DNA of 45,462 bases from Candidatus Achromatium palustre (lineage in GTDB: Bacteria > Pseudomonadota > Gammaproteobacteria > Chromatiales > Chromatiaceae). The notes under the pieces were generated by a model. It saw nothing but the letters and a program-made list of their open reading frames with translations. It was not told the origin of the DNA and did no database searches. This document shows positions 17,007 through 25,215 of this stretch, piece by piece (position 1 is the first letter of the stretch; each line of letters opens with the position of its first letter). The translations under genes and the position numbers were made by a program. The stretch lies in the NCBI GenBank assembly GCA_001044195.1, contig LFCU01000004.1:1-45462 (forward strand). The letters are read 5' to 3'.

Positions 17007-18584
17007 TTAACCATCATTTCTGCGAAAAATATTGAATTCGTTGTTACCTATATAGTCTTTCTTATAGTGTTGTTTAATAAATGCCTTCAATTCTGGAAAC
17101 TCGTACGAGGTATCTGCTCCTGATAACTTATGCAATGCGTACACATCAATGATGAATTTTGGCATTGCTTTGTTTAATCTTATCATAAAATCTTTTCTTA
17201 AACTTTGAATATATGGCGTAGAAACGTGATGATAAAATTGAAAATCAGTAATATAGCGAGTTGCCGTGATTGCTTTCGCAGCTAACATTGGCTCCATAAC
17301 TCCACCAGCCCAATGCAATAGTTGAACCTTATCACCTGTTGCAAGATGTGTTTGTAAATATGTAGATATTTCATCCATTCGCATTTCTATAGAAAGTTCA
17401 TATGCGCTTTTAGATCTTAATATGACATGTTTCACAGTGCTTTTTAAAACTATTGGTGTTATAGCCATGATAAAGACTAATATAGGTATAATATTAGAAC
17501 GATATACATTTGCAAACAAAGGTGGTGAATAGAGAGTAATAGCTGCACTTAAACTTACAAAATACATATATGGTATTAAATGGTAATTCCATAATTTCCC
17601 TCCAATACCAGCGGAGAGTGCATAGAGTACAGAGAACAAAAATAATAATACCGCAAGCTGCTTAGTTATAATAGATGTAGGTCTAGTTACAAAGATATAA
17701 GCACCTAATCCAGAGGCTAAAAGTAACATACCAATATTTATAAAATGTGTATAACTATATAAAATATATATAATATGACTAAAGGTCGAGCGAATTGTTA
17801 AATCGCCGGATATCTGCGCATATAGTGGTGTATATGATGCAAAAATATCTCCAAAAACTGCGAGTGCGCCAATGTGCCACAGCCATATTAAAGGAATAAT
17901 TACGATTAATAGAAAACCAAGTAGTGCCAATATTCCACCTACAAGACACGGTTTAAATAATGCACTTACTGATTTATCGCCATCCTGCATACAGTTATAT
18001 ACAATCAAAACCGGAAGTCCGATAGCATGATATGGTTTAACAAGTGCTACGAAGGCAAAGAGTATGCCAAGTAAAAAATGAGTTAGATTTGCCGCATGAT
18101 GAGGTTGACGTTGTACAGTAATCAACAGTGCAATAGCTATTGGCAAGATAACAATAAAATCCCTTTGTAGACTCATCTCCGTTCCGTGACCTAAATATAT
18201 AATGCTAAATAATAAACAGCCAGCAACAGCGGTCTTTTTTCCAAATGGCTGCATTATAAACCAAGTGATAACCAATGTGGCTGCAAGCCAGGCAATATTT
18301 ACCGCCCGCAGTACATACGTCGAGTAACCAAATAATTTTCCTATCATAATATGAAATAGGTATGTACCTGGCATATTCAGTTCAAAAAGATCACGATATG
18401 GCACAAAACCATGTTCATTAATTAAATACGCAAGATAGTGTAAAAAGACTGCGTCTCCCCTAACTCTCCAACTCAAGGACACACTAAATATTGCTATAAA
18501 AATTATGGTTAAAGATGCAAGAATTAGATATTTTATGCGTTCTACTGTGTTTGGTGATAATGCAGCGAAAGGTATATATTTCAT
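17007..18584 (-). CDS. GT39-like polytopic glycosyltransferase
   Basis: A 525-residue inner-membrane protein with about ten to twelve spans. The first periplasmic loop has SWRVRGDAVFLHYLAYLI (Asp44) and PYRDLFELNMPGTYLFH (Arg64, Asp65, Glu68), the acidic layout of PMT/ArnT-type enzymes that use polyprenyl-phosphate sugars. The last 130 residues form a soluble C-terminal domain. It lies 8 bp after the RmlD-like gene. The GT2 at 10404-11096 could supply its lipid-linked donor. The exact sugar is unknown. Its 3' end is duplicated at 14379-14437. Confidence 0.8.
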   Translation of the reverse strand: MKYIPFAALSPNTVERIKYLILASLTIIFIAIFSVSLSWRVRGDAVFLHYLAYLINEHGFVPYRDLFELNMPGTYLFHIMIGKLFGYSTYVLRAVNIAWLAATLVITWFIMQPFGKKTAVAGCLLFSIIYLGHGTEMSLQRDFIVILPIAIALLITVQRQPHHAANLTHFLLGILFAFVALVKPYHAIGLPVLIVYNCMQDGDKSVSALFKPCLVGGILALLGFLLIVIIPLIWLWHIGALAVFGDIFASYTPLYAQISGDLTIRSTFSHIIYILYSYTHFINIGMLLLASGLGAYIFVTRPTSIITKQLAVLLFLFSVLYALSAGIGGKLWNYHLIPYMYFVSLSAAITLYSPPLFANVYRSNIIPILVFIMAITPIVLKSTVKHVILRSKSAYELSIEMRMDEISTYLQTHLATGDKVQLLHWAGGVMEPMLAAKAITATRYITDFQFYHHVSTPYIQSLRKDFMIRLNKAMPKFIIDVYALHKLSGADTSYEFPELKAFIKQHYKKDYIGNNEFNIFRRNDG

Positions 18585-18591
18585 AAGTTAT

Positions 18592-19446
18592 TTAATTTAT
18601 ATAAGGGAAGCAAAAATGAAGATTATCTTGTAACTTATTTGGAGAAATTTGCAAAATTTTATAGGTAGATGTGCCATTAAGTCGCACGATAGGGGGGCGA
18701 ATATCAATAGCAAAGTCCAAATTGATAGGTTTAATATAAGATATATCTAAATTAAATCTGGTTGCTATTATACATGCATATTGATACCGAGATAATGCTT
18801 CCGGACCTACACAATGAAAGATACCTTCAAGATTATTAGTTATTATGGTATTAACCATAGGAAAAAGATCACCAATCCAAGTCGGACAATTAACTAAATT
18901 GGCAAAGGCATGGAATTCTTGCTTGGATTGTAACGCATTACAGACTAAACTAACAAAGTCTTTAGTAAAACCATATAGTTGAGCCGTGCGTACGATAGCA
19001 TAATTGGTAAGTCGCTCTTGAATAATTTTCTCAGAAGCAGCTTTATCCATACCATATTGAGTTGTTGGGCATGGTGGATCATCTTCTTGCCAAGAATGAT
19101 CATATTTACCAAACACATAGTCTGACGAAAAAAATAACAACCGAGTCTTACACTCTAAGCAAACCCTGGTAATAATTTCCGTTATACCATAGTTTGTTAT
19201 ATGCGTTTCCGCTTGGTGTTGTTCGCAAAAATTTAAATCTGTAATCGCTGCAAGATGTAAGATCAAATCTGGAGTATAGTCTTTTACCAAACGCAGTATG
19301 GCAGCTTCATTACGTAAATCAGCAGCAATAACTCCATCACGTGGCATTCTAGCTACAGGTATAATTTGATGGCCTATTGTGTGCAGATAGCTGCTAAGTT
19401 TTGTACCTACCGCTCCAGTAGCACCAGTGATCATAATTCTACTCAT
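18592..19446 (-). CDS. SDR-family sugar-nucleotide reductase/epimerase (RmlD-like)
   Basis: A 284-residue NAD(P)-binding protein. The glycine motif is GATGAVG (8-14). FFSSDYVFGKYD holds the catalytic Ser, and YGMDKAASEK gives Tyr131 and Lys135. The shape and length fit dTDP-4-dehydrorhamnose reductase (RmlD), but rmlA, rmlB and rmlC are absent from the window, so another 4-keto sugar reductase is as likely. Fits the deoxysugar branch of the polysaccharide cluster. Confidence 0.85.
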   Translation of the reverse strand: MSRIMITGATGAVGTKLSSYLHTIGHQIIPVARMPRDGVIAADLRNEAAILRLVKDYTPDLILHLAAITDLNFCEQHQAETHITNYGITEIITRVCLECKTRLLFFSSDYVFGKYDHSWQEDDPPCPTTQYGMDKAASEKIIQERLTNYAIVRTAQLYGFTKDFVSLVCNALQSKQEFHAFANLVNCPTWIGDLFPMVNTIITNNLEGIFHCVGPEALSRYQYACIIATRFNLDISYIKPINLDFAIDIRPPIVRLNGTSTYKILQISPNKLQDNLHFCFPYIN

Positions 19447-19463
19447 GCAGTAATTTTATATAA

Positions 19464-19566
19464 TAGACAGTATCGGAAACCAGTCATTCCTGCGAAAGCA
19501 GGAATCTATATCTTAACAATCATCTTATGTTTGCTAGGATGGTAGAGGGTTTCGAATAATGTCTAT
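19464..19566. repeat. TA-flanked MITE, family A, copy 2
   Basis: Ends TAGACAGTATCGGAAACC and GGGTTTCGAATAATGTCTA enclose an inner hairpin GTCATTCCTGCGAAAGCAGG (19483-19502) and an AT-rich body. It lies in the gap between the RmlD-like and GT4 genes, immediately next to another copy of the same family. Confidence 0.8.
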
Positions 19567-19575
19567 TACATTCAT

Positions 19576-19677
19576 TAGACATTATCCGAACCCCGTCATT
19601 CCTGCGAAAGCAGGAATCTATACCTTAATAATTGCCTTATGTGAGTTAAAATGGGAGGAGGTTTCGAATAATGTCTA
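19576..19677. repeat. TA-flanked MITE, family A, copy 3 (102 bp)
   Basis: Ends TAGACATTATCCGAACCC and GGTTTCGAATAATGTCTA. The body is the same as the 102-bp element at 23686-23787 in reverse orientation. The right third of this element lies inside the GT4 reading frame and supplies its last codons and stop (19646-19648). Confidence 0.85.
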
Positions 19678-20830
19678 TTATTTGGTCTTTATATTTTCCA
19701 TGACTAAAATTTAAAATTTTTGCATAGCCTTTAGCTACGATGGTTTCTCTTAACTGACTATCAGTCAAAAGCTGCATAATTTTATTAGCTATATCAGTGG
19801 TATCATTAGGATCAAATAATAGCCCAGCATCTTGAACTTGCTCAGGTAAGGCCACTACATTAGAGGCACATACCGGAACTTGTAAGGCAAAGGCTTCATA
19901 AATAGGAATGCTAATACTTTCAAATAGAGTTGGCATGACCAGCATGGCCGACATCTTATATAGGTATGGTAAATCCTCATAAGCAATATAACCCAAGTGT
20001 AATACCTTGTCAGCTAGTTCTAACTCTTGTATTTTAGCAATGACATTGGGATAGTTGTTTTTTTTGCTGCCAGTTAAGACTAGATGCAGATCATCATGTT
20101 GTTTTGTAATTAACTTAAATGCTTCTAGTAATTTAAGATGGTTTTTATGATACCAGAATTGGGCCGGATATAATAAGTATTTGGCTGGTAATTGATATTT
20201 AGCGACAATTGTAGCAAATTTATCATTATCAAACGTAAAATTAATAAGATTAGAGGGTGGTGGGGCAGGGATTACAGAGATCTTAGTTGCTTTTTGCTTG
20301 AGAAATTTTACGATATCCGTTTTGACGTAATTTGATTCACAAAGAATGTGTGTAGATGTAGCAGACAATACAGTATTTAATACATATCTAATGATTCTCG
20401 TTGTTAAAGTAAAGTATTCGGGATAATAGCGTTCCTGTAGATCATGCAGGGTAAAAATAAAAGGTCTATTTAAATAAAAGTGTGGATAGGCAGAAATTAC
20501 TGGACAGATAAATAAATCTAAGTCTTCATAAGCTGCTAGCTCATCTTGACTAAAAAATAATGGTTTTTTAATTTTAAAGTAAAGCTGAATTAATCTAGTT
20601 ATCTTTACCACTAGAGATGCCTTTGGTCTGGTTATTTTTCTTATTTCTAACCTATAGTGATCAAAAAAATTTTCATTATGATCGGTGATAATGATATACT
20701 GAATATTTTGATCGGTATTGGTTGCCAAAGCATCGACAAGAGATTGACTATATTGACAAATGCCGCCGCTATGTCCATCCCCTAAAAAAGCTAATACTCC
20801 AATTTTTTTAACGTTCTGTTTCATAGTCAC
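19646..20830 (-). CDS. Glycosyltransferase family 4
   Basis: A 394-residue GT-B enzyme; MTMKQNVKKIGVLAF is the start, and an ATG two codons later (20824) is equally possible. FLGDGHSGGICQYSQSLVDA is the N-terminal acceptor region. YLLYPAQFWYHKNHLKLLEAF, HLGYIAYEDLPYLYKMSAML and PTLFESISIPIYEAFALQVPV form the donor site with the ExxxxxxxE motif, and EQVQDAGLLFDP closes it. The last ten residues (IDIIRNLLPF) and the stop are read from the MITE at 19576-19677, so the native C-terminus was lost or replaced. That end is usually tolerant of change, so activity may persist. Confidence 0.9.
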   Translation of the reverse strand: MTMKQNVKKIGVLAFLGDGHSGGICQYSQSLVDALATNTDQNIQYIIITDHNENFFDHYRLEIRKITRPKASLVVKITRLIQLYFKIKKPLFFSQDELAAYEDLDLFICPVISAYPHFYLNRPFIFTLHDLQERYYPEYFTLTTRIIRYVLNTVLSATSTHILCESNYVKTDIVKFLKQKATKISVIPAPPPSNLINFTFDNDKFATIVAKYQLPAKYLLYPAQFWYHKNHLKLLEAFKLITKQHDDLHLVLTGSKKNNYPNVIAKIQELELADKVLHLGYIAYEDLPYLYKMSAMLVMPTLFESISIPIYEAFALQVPVCASNVVALPEQVQDAGLLFDPNDTTDIANKIMQLLTDSQLRETIVAKGYAKILNFSHGKYKDQIIDIIRNLLPF

Positions 20831-20929
20831 TAAATCTGTCTTTAATCTTTTTCGCTGGATTACCTGCCATAAAGCTATTTTCTTGTACCCTACTTATTAC
20901 TAGAGAGTTAATTTTGGCCTAATCGACCG

Positions 20930-21853
20930 CTAATATTGCGTATCAGACTTTCCACTATAAGAAAAAACTGATTTAACAGTTTGGTATAGATAGAAAACAA
21001 AAGGTGGAAGATAGTTAATTCTGGTAATTTTGCCATTTTTTATCCTTGTAACAAAGATAGTCCGTTTATGTTGCTGAACAAATATACCGCCCCAAATATA
21101 TATTAATTTTTCAATCATTTGTCTATCTTTAAGCTCTTGTCGTGTGAGTAACTTTGCCTTGTCTTTATTACCGAAATAACTATTTGCTCCACTTTGCGTT
21201 ATGCCTTCGTATCCTTCTAACACTAAAGATAATAATTTAGTTAATTGTTTTGCCGCTAATTTTGTCTTTTCTATTTCTAGCTCACGGGAAGACTTTTCAT
21301 AATCAATCTCTATTTGGTCTTGAATGATAATATTGCCCGTATCTATGCCTTTATCAACATAGTGATAAGTAAAGCCAGTATAGGTTTCATTATATTGCAT
21401 TGACCAAGAGGTTGCCTCTAATCCTCTGTATTTAGGTAACAAAGAATTATGATAATTAATCACTTTAGCAAAACAACCAATAATTTCAGATTTAAAAATC
21501 TGTGGACATCCAATTAAAAGAGCAACATCTGGATTTATATGGTTAATTTTTGCAATAAAGTTTTTGTCATTCACATTAGCGGTTTCAAGCAGCAAACTTT
21601 TATCTACGTCCTGTAAAAAAGTTGGATACTTATTATATTTTATCCTATTATCAAACGGATTAAATAGCTTTTTTACTATGAATACAAGAAGTTTCTTTGT
21701 ATAATTTGTAGATATAAATGGTGTGGTATTAACTACTTTCACAATTTCAAAGTTACTATTTGTAATTTCCTGCACCAGTTTCTTATACAGAATATGCGTT
21801 ATAAATGAGCTGCTATCACCAAAAACTATTAATTTTTTGTTATTTATAGTCAT
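20930..21853 (-). CDS. Formyltransferase-fold enzyme, probable sugar N-formyltransferase
   Basis: I choose the ATG at 21853 (MTINNKKLIVFGDSS), which has a GAAAG upstream, over the one at 21880. It gives 307 residues. NYHNSLLPKYRG holds the catalytic Asn and His and the SLLPxYRG loop, and YHYVDKGIDTGNI the catalytic Asp, so this is the 10-formyl-tetrahydrofolate formyltransferase fold shared by Fmt, ArnA-N and sugar formyltransferases. The Fmt C-terminal tRNA domain is not evident; instead there is an Arg/Lys-rich tail. Next to a DegT aminotransferase, it most likely N-formylates an amino sugar made by that enzyme (as for N-formyl perosamine or Qui4NFo). The particular sugar is not determinable. 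Confidence 0.8.
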   Translation of the reverse strand: MTINNKKLIVFGDSSSFITHILYKKLVQEITNSNFEIVKVVNTTPFISTNYTKKLLVFIVKKLFNPFDNRIKYNKYPTFLQDVDKSLLLETANVNDKNFIAKINHINPDVALLIGCPQIFKSEIIGCFAKVINYHNSLLPKYRGLEATSWSMQYNETYTGFTYHYVDKGIDTGNIIIQDQIEIDYEKSSRELEIEKTKLAAKQLTKLLSLVLEGYEGITQSGANSYFGNKDKAKLLTRQELKDRQMIEKLIYIWGGIFVQQHKRTIFVTRIKNGKITRINYLPPFVFYLYQTVKSVFSYSGKSDTQY

Positions 21854-22045
21854 TTTGAAGTGTCTTTCGTTTTTTAACATACAAATTATGGATTGGTTAC
21901 ATTCTTAACACTCCCCCACAAAAAAGTGCTTACAAATCCACATGTAACGAAGCTTTCGATTTGAGTTTCATTTGTCATATATTACCATTACCAGCCTACT
22001 TAGATATATATCTATTAAGTCTAAATATAATCATTTTTAGATGTG

Positions 22046-23143
22046 TTAATCAAATACAATTTTAACTAAAGTTTGAGAAATTAACTCGATTTTTCTTTGC
22101 GTTAAATCAAAGTACGAAGGTAAATTGATTCCGCATTGATAAATATCATGAGTAACTGGTGTATTGGTATGTTGATACATTGGCATATCAGAAATAGGAT
22201 AAAAGTAAGGTCTGGTATCTATACCATGCTCTTTTAACTTGATCATTAGCTGATTGCGGTCTACTTCGCTACAGCCTGCGATTTCTAAGCATACCATCCA
22301 ATAAACATTTTTAGCCCAATTAGCTGTTCTATTAAGTTGCAGTTGTGCGATATTCCCTAGTTCTTGTTGATACCAGGTAAATATTTGGGCCTTATTACTA
22401 ATTATCTCATCAATCCTTTCCAATTGCGCTAAGCCAAGAGCTGCTTGTAGATTAGTCATGCGATAATTAAAACCAACTTCCGTATGAAAATATCTTTTAT
22501 CTTGTGTCATGGCATGATCTCGAAGATAGTGCATTCTTTCATACAATGCTTGATTATTGGTTGTAATCATCCCCCCTTCACCAGTAGTTATAATTTTATT
22601 ACCATAAAAACTAAAGATAGCACAATCTCCAAAAGTACCTACTTTTTTGCCATTAATCATTGCTCCATGAGCTTCTGCAGCATCTTCGATCACAAATAGA
22701 TCATGTTTTAGGGCAATGTTATTAATTGCAGGCATATTGGCTGGATGTCCATAAACATGGACTGGAATGATGGCTTTAGTTTTTGGGGTAATTGCTGCTT
22801 CAATAGCTTTGGGATCAATACACAACGTATCTGCTTCAATATCAACTGTAACAACTGTAGCACCAGTATATTTCACTGCATTAGCTGTGGCAACAAAAGT
22901 AAAATCAGGAATAATTACTTCATCACCAGCTTTAATTCCTAAAGATATCAATGCTAAATGCAGTGCAGTTGTACCACTTGTAGTTGTTAGCGCATACTGA
23001 GTATTACAGTAGTGTGCAAATTGTTTCTCAAATAAATTAATGTATTTGCCAAGAGAAGATACCCAACCAGATTGGACAGCATCAGTAACATATGCTATTT
23101 CTTTTGGGGTGATAGAGGGTTTAGATATTGGAATTAATTGCAT
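22046..23143 (-). CDS. DegT/DnrJ/EryC1-family sugar aminotransferase
   Basis: A 365-residue PLP enzyme that aminates a keto nucleotide sugar. TTTSGTTALHLAL binds phosphate, VIEDAAEAHGA carries the ring-stacking and Asp residues (about 152-161), and FSFYGNKIITTGEGG holds the Schiff-base Lys183. LGKYINLFEKQFA at the start and HGIDTRPYFYPISDMPMY near the end are typical of perosamine synthase-like members. Motifs are intact and the length is standard. It is followed by a formyltransferase about 190 bp downstream. Confidence 0.92.
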   Translation of the reverse strand: MQLIPISKPSITPKEIAYVTDAVQSGWVSSLGKYINLFEKQFAHYCNTQYALTTTSGTTALHLALISLGIKAGDEVIIPDFTFVATANAVKYTGATVVTVDIEADTLCIDPKAIEAAITPKTKAIIPVHVYGHPANMPAINNIALKHDLFVIEDAAEAHGAMINGKKVGTFGDCAIFSFYGNKIITTGEGGMITTNNQALYERMHYLRDHAMTQDKRYFHTEVGFNYRMTNLQAALGLAQLERIDEIISNKAQIFTWYQQELGNIAQLQLNRTANWAKNVYWMVCLEIAGCSEVDRNQLMIKLKEHGIDTRPYFYPISDMPMYQHTNTPVTHDIYQCGINLPSYFDLTQRKIELISQTLVKIVFD

Positions 23144-23251
23144 ACCATCAATCTGATTAAATTAGCTGTTATAGCTGCACTACAATCAGTTTTAACTACA
23201 AAAGATTACAATGATTTTAGCTTTTATTTTTATTAAAAGAATAGAGATTAA

Positions 23252-23512
23252 ATGAAAATTTGTTATGACTACCAAATTTTTTCAAGTCAGAAATATGGAG
23301 GTATATCTCGTTATTTTTATGAAATAGCCACTCGCATATCCACAATGGAAAAATTTGATGTAGAAATCTTGGCACCACTTTATGTTAATAACTATATTAA
23401 AAACTGTGATGCGTTAAATATAAGGCACTGGTTCAGTCTAATTCATCAACTAACATTACGTTATTTAAAAACAATTTTTATTATGCTATATATGCTGATA
23501 AAAATCTGCTAA
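23252..23512 (+). pseudogene. Glycosyltransferase family 4, N-terminal fragment
   Basis: The frame starts MKICYDYQIFSSQKYGGISR with the GT-B acceptor-site pattern (YGGISRYFYEIATRIS), then degenerates after about residue 65 and stops at 23510-23512, where MITE family B copy 2 begins. A full enzyme would need about 300 more residues; none are found downstream. Removing the MITE does not restore the gene because the next codon is TAG, so the rest was lost in a separate deletion or rearrangement. It is on the opposite strand to the rest of the cluster. Confidence 0.8.
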
Positions 23513-23606
23513 GTACATACCCATAAGTCTTTTAACATTTTATTTCACTAAAAATCAATAAGATACTAAGACCAAAAATGTTAAAATATTTTTGGACTAC
23601 TACTTA
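23510..23606. repeat. MITE family B, copy 2 (97 bp)
   Basis: TA-bounded (23510-11 and 23605-6), same length and about 93% identical by eye to 12526-12622, same orientation relative to the plus strand. It joins the broken GT4 fragment to the unknown gene starting at 23620. Confidence 0.85.
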
Positions 23607-23619
23607 GAGGACTTTTGAA

Positions 23620-24698
23620 ATGCCTAAAGACGAAAAATCAGAAGCTGATGATGTTTGGCAACATGGCCAAGAAGGCCGTATTCATTAGACATTATCCGAA
23701 ACCTCCTCCCATCTTAACTCACATAAGGCAATTATTAAGGTGTAGATTCCTGCTTTCGCAGGAATGACGGGTTTCGGATAATGTCTATTTCTTTGTCCAT
23801 AAACCTACACGCCGTTGCGGTATACATATTAGAGGCTTGGCTGATCTTGTAGGAGTTAGTGAAGGAGTTCTCCGTAGTGCTTTTAAGAATGCAGAAAGAA
23901 AAGAGGGGGATTTGCGTCAAATAAGGGAAAGCGAGTTATATAATATATTGAAAGATAGAGATATTTTTCTTAAAGACTTGCGTCAAATAAGCCCAATGTT
24001 AAATGGCAAGCAGGCCAAAGTTATCCTTTCTGACGTATGTTTTGATGTTGCGCATTACTATTCTGGAAAGGGTTACAAAGCAGCACATCAAACAGTCGGT
24101 GAAATAGGTCGTTTAGGTGCTCCCCAATTTATCTTTATCAAAAGTGGCTTTAATCCCCAAGCCAATAGCGTTATTTTAGATGAAATCGAATACCTATTAG
24201 CCAAAGAAGAAATTCAAGTTACTAAATATCGTACTGGCATGATCTGGTTGTATACCAATCCCAATACTGGCGAATACGGTATTGGATTGAAGAGCCTGAC
24301 TCATATCTGTGGTAGTGTAGCCTTGAAGCAAGTGCTAACTTGCATAAAACAGCATCAGGAGCATGACAAGGCCTTTATTCGCACTGGAGCTGATGCCATT
24401 GTAAGGTCCAATATTGCTTACGATACCATCTATTATTTTGGCCATCAATCCAAGCCCCGTAAAGCTAAAGCTAAAGAATGGGCTACTAAATTGCAACAAA
24501 TCGACACTTATATTCACCATCGATGCCAATGCCATCAATGAACACATAGGTTATTATATAGGCTACAAAAAGGGCATTGAGAAGCTAACTGATAAGGATC
24601 AAAGCCAGGATACTTATCATTTAGTTGCTGTATGTACCAGCAAGCTGGAACTAGATGGTCTCAACTTCAAACAGGAGTTTATAAGCTTGATTGGATGA
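23620..24698 (+). pseudogene. Unrecognised gene, interrupted by a MITE and a frameshift
   Basis: A ribosome-like GAGGAC precedes the ATG at 23620 (MPKDEKSEADDVWQHGQEGR). The frame is cut at 23686 by a 102-bp MITE. Skipping the element and one TA gives RIHYFFVHKPTRRCGIHIRG in the same frame as the long open stretch 23789-24541. The N-terminal third (GIHIRGLADLVGVSEGVLRS) looks like a helix-turn-helix. The rest has no motif I know (YYSGKGYKAAHQTVGEIGR, EYLLAKEEIQVTKYRTG). Near 24513 one extra base shifts the frame: IDTYI continues as TIDANAINEHIGYYIGYKKG and runs to 24698. At least two independent lesions therefore make it a pseudogene. Confidence 0.75.
23686..23787. repeat. TA-flanked MITE, family A, copy 4 (102 bp, inserted in a gene)
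   Basis: Perfect 18-bp inverted ends TAGACATTATCCGAAACC and GGTTTCGGATAATGTCTA. An inner hairpin GATTCCTGCTTTCGCAGGAA (23745-23764) lies near one side. Its body matches 19576-19677 reversed. Frame restoration of the surrounding gene on removing 100 bp proves insertion with TA duplication. Confidence 0.92.
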
Positions 24699-24871
24699 TA
24701 GATATCACAATAGTAGTAACATCTCAAGTAGAAGTAACCCCGCATAATAGTAGCTGGCTATTATTTAGCCATGATAAAAACCGAGTTGAATACGCCTTGC
24801 CTTGCCAGAAAACGCTGATCTTCCAGAATATATTCCAAGATTGCTGCGGGAAGAGTTGAAGGTTAAAGATG
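24699..24871 (+). pseudogene. Coding-like debris, unknown
   Basis: Just after the previous pseudogene, one frame reads WMIDITIVVTSQVEVTPHNS and WLLFSHDKNRVEYAL, and then, after a one-base shift near 24805, PENADLPEYIPRLLREELKV up to a stop near 24871. This looks like the end of a real protein broken by a frameshift. I cannot name it, nor tell whether it belonged to the gene upstream. Confidence 0.35.
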
Positions 24872-24951
24872 GATAGCGGTAGGTGGTTATGTATTACACC
24901 ATACAGAGACAAAGTGGAACAGATGATGCCTGATTGCTATTATGCTTGGCA

Positions 24952-25164
24952 TCAGTTCATTAAGTTACATGCCACTGATAGTTCTCCATGCTGCCTGACA
25001 GCAGGAATATTGCCACTGGTAAGTTCTTTGTAAATATCTAGCAAATTTTCTTGCAATTCATCTAAGCTGTCTCCTTGAGTCATATAATCATTATATTCAT
25101 CAAGATATCCTAACCACATATCATCATCTTGTCAGTATGTATATTTTAAAATTTCATCATTCAT
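24952..25164 (-). pseudogene. HicB-family antitoxin gene with premature stop
   Basis: The minus-strand ATG at 25164 opens MNDEILKYTY, then TGA (codon 11), then QDDDMWLGYLDEYNDYMTQG and DSLDELQENLLDIYKELTSG to a stop at 24954-24952; total 71 codons. This is the HicB/UPF0150 partner fold (YTYWxDDDxWLGYLxEYPDYxTQG). The family has Trp at the stop position, so TGG to TGA explains the break. No HicA toxin gene is recognisable next to it. The remaining 24872-25215 holds nothing else. Confidence 0.75.
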
Positions 25165-25215
25165 GTTTTTTTATCGTTCCCACAACTTGTAGACGTATCC
25201 GACTAACATTTCCAG

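Noticed and set aside
23686-23787. Repeated palindromes as a possible CRISPR array or spacer set
   Set aside because: Copies are tens of kilobases apart, have inverted-repeat ends and TA duplications, and show no regular spacing or cas genes.
24952-25164. TGA read as tryptophan (recoded genetic code)
   Set aside because: TGA ends other good genes, for example DUF5989 at 7684-7686, and genes use TGG for Trp. A single nonsense mutation explains hicB.
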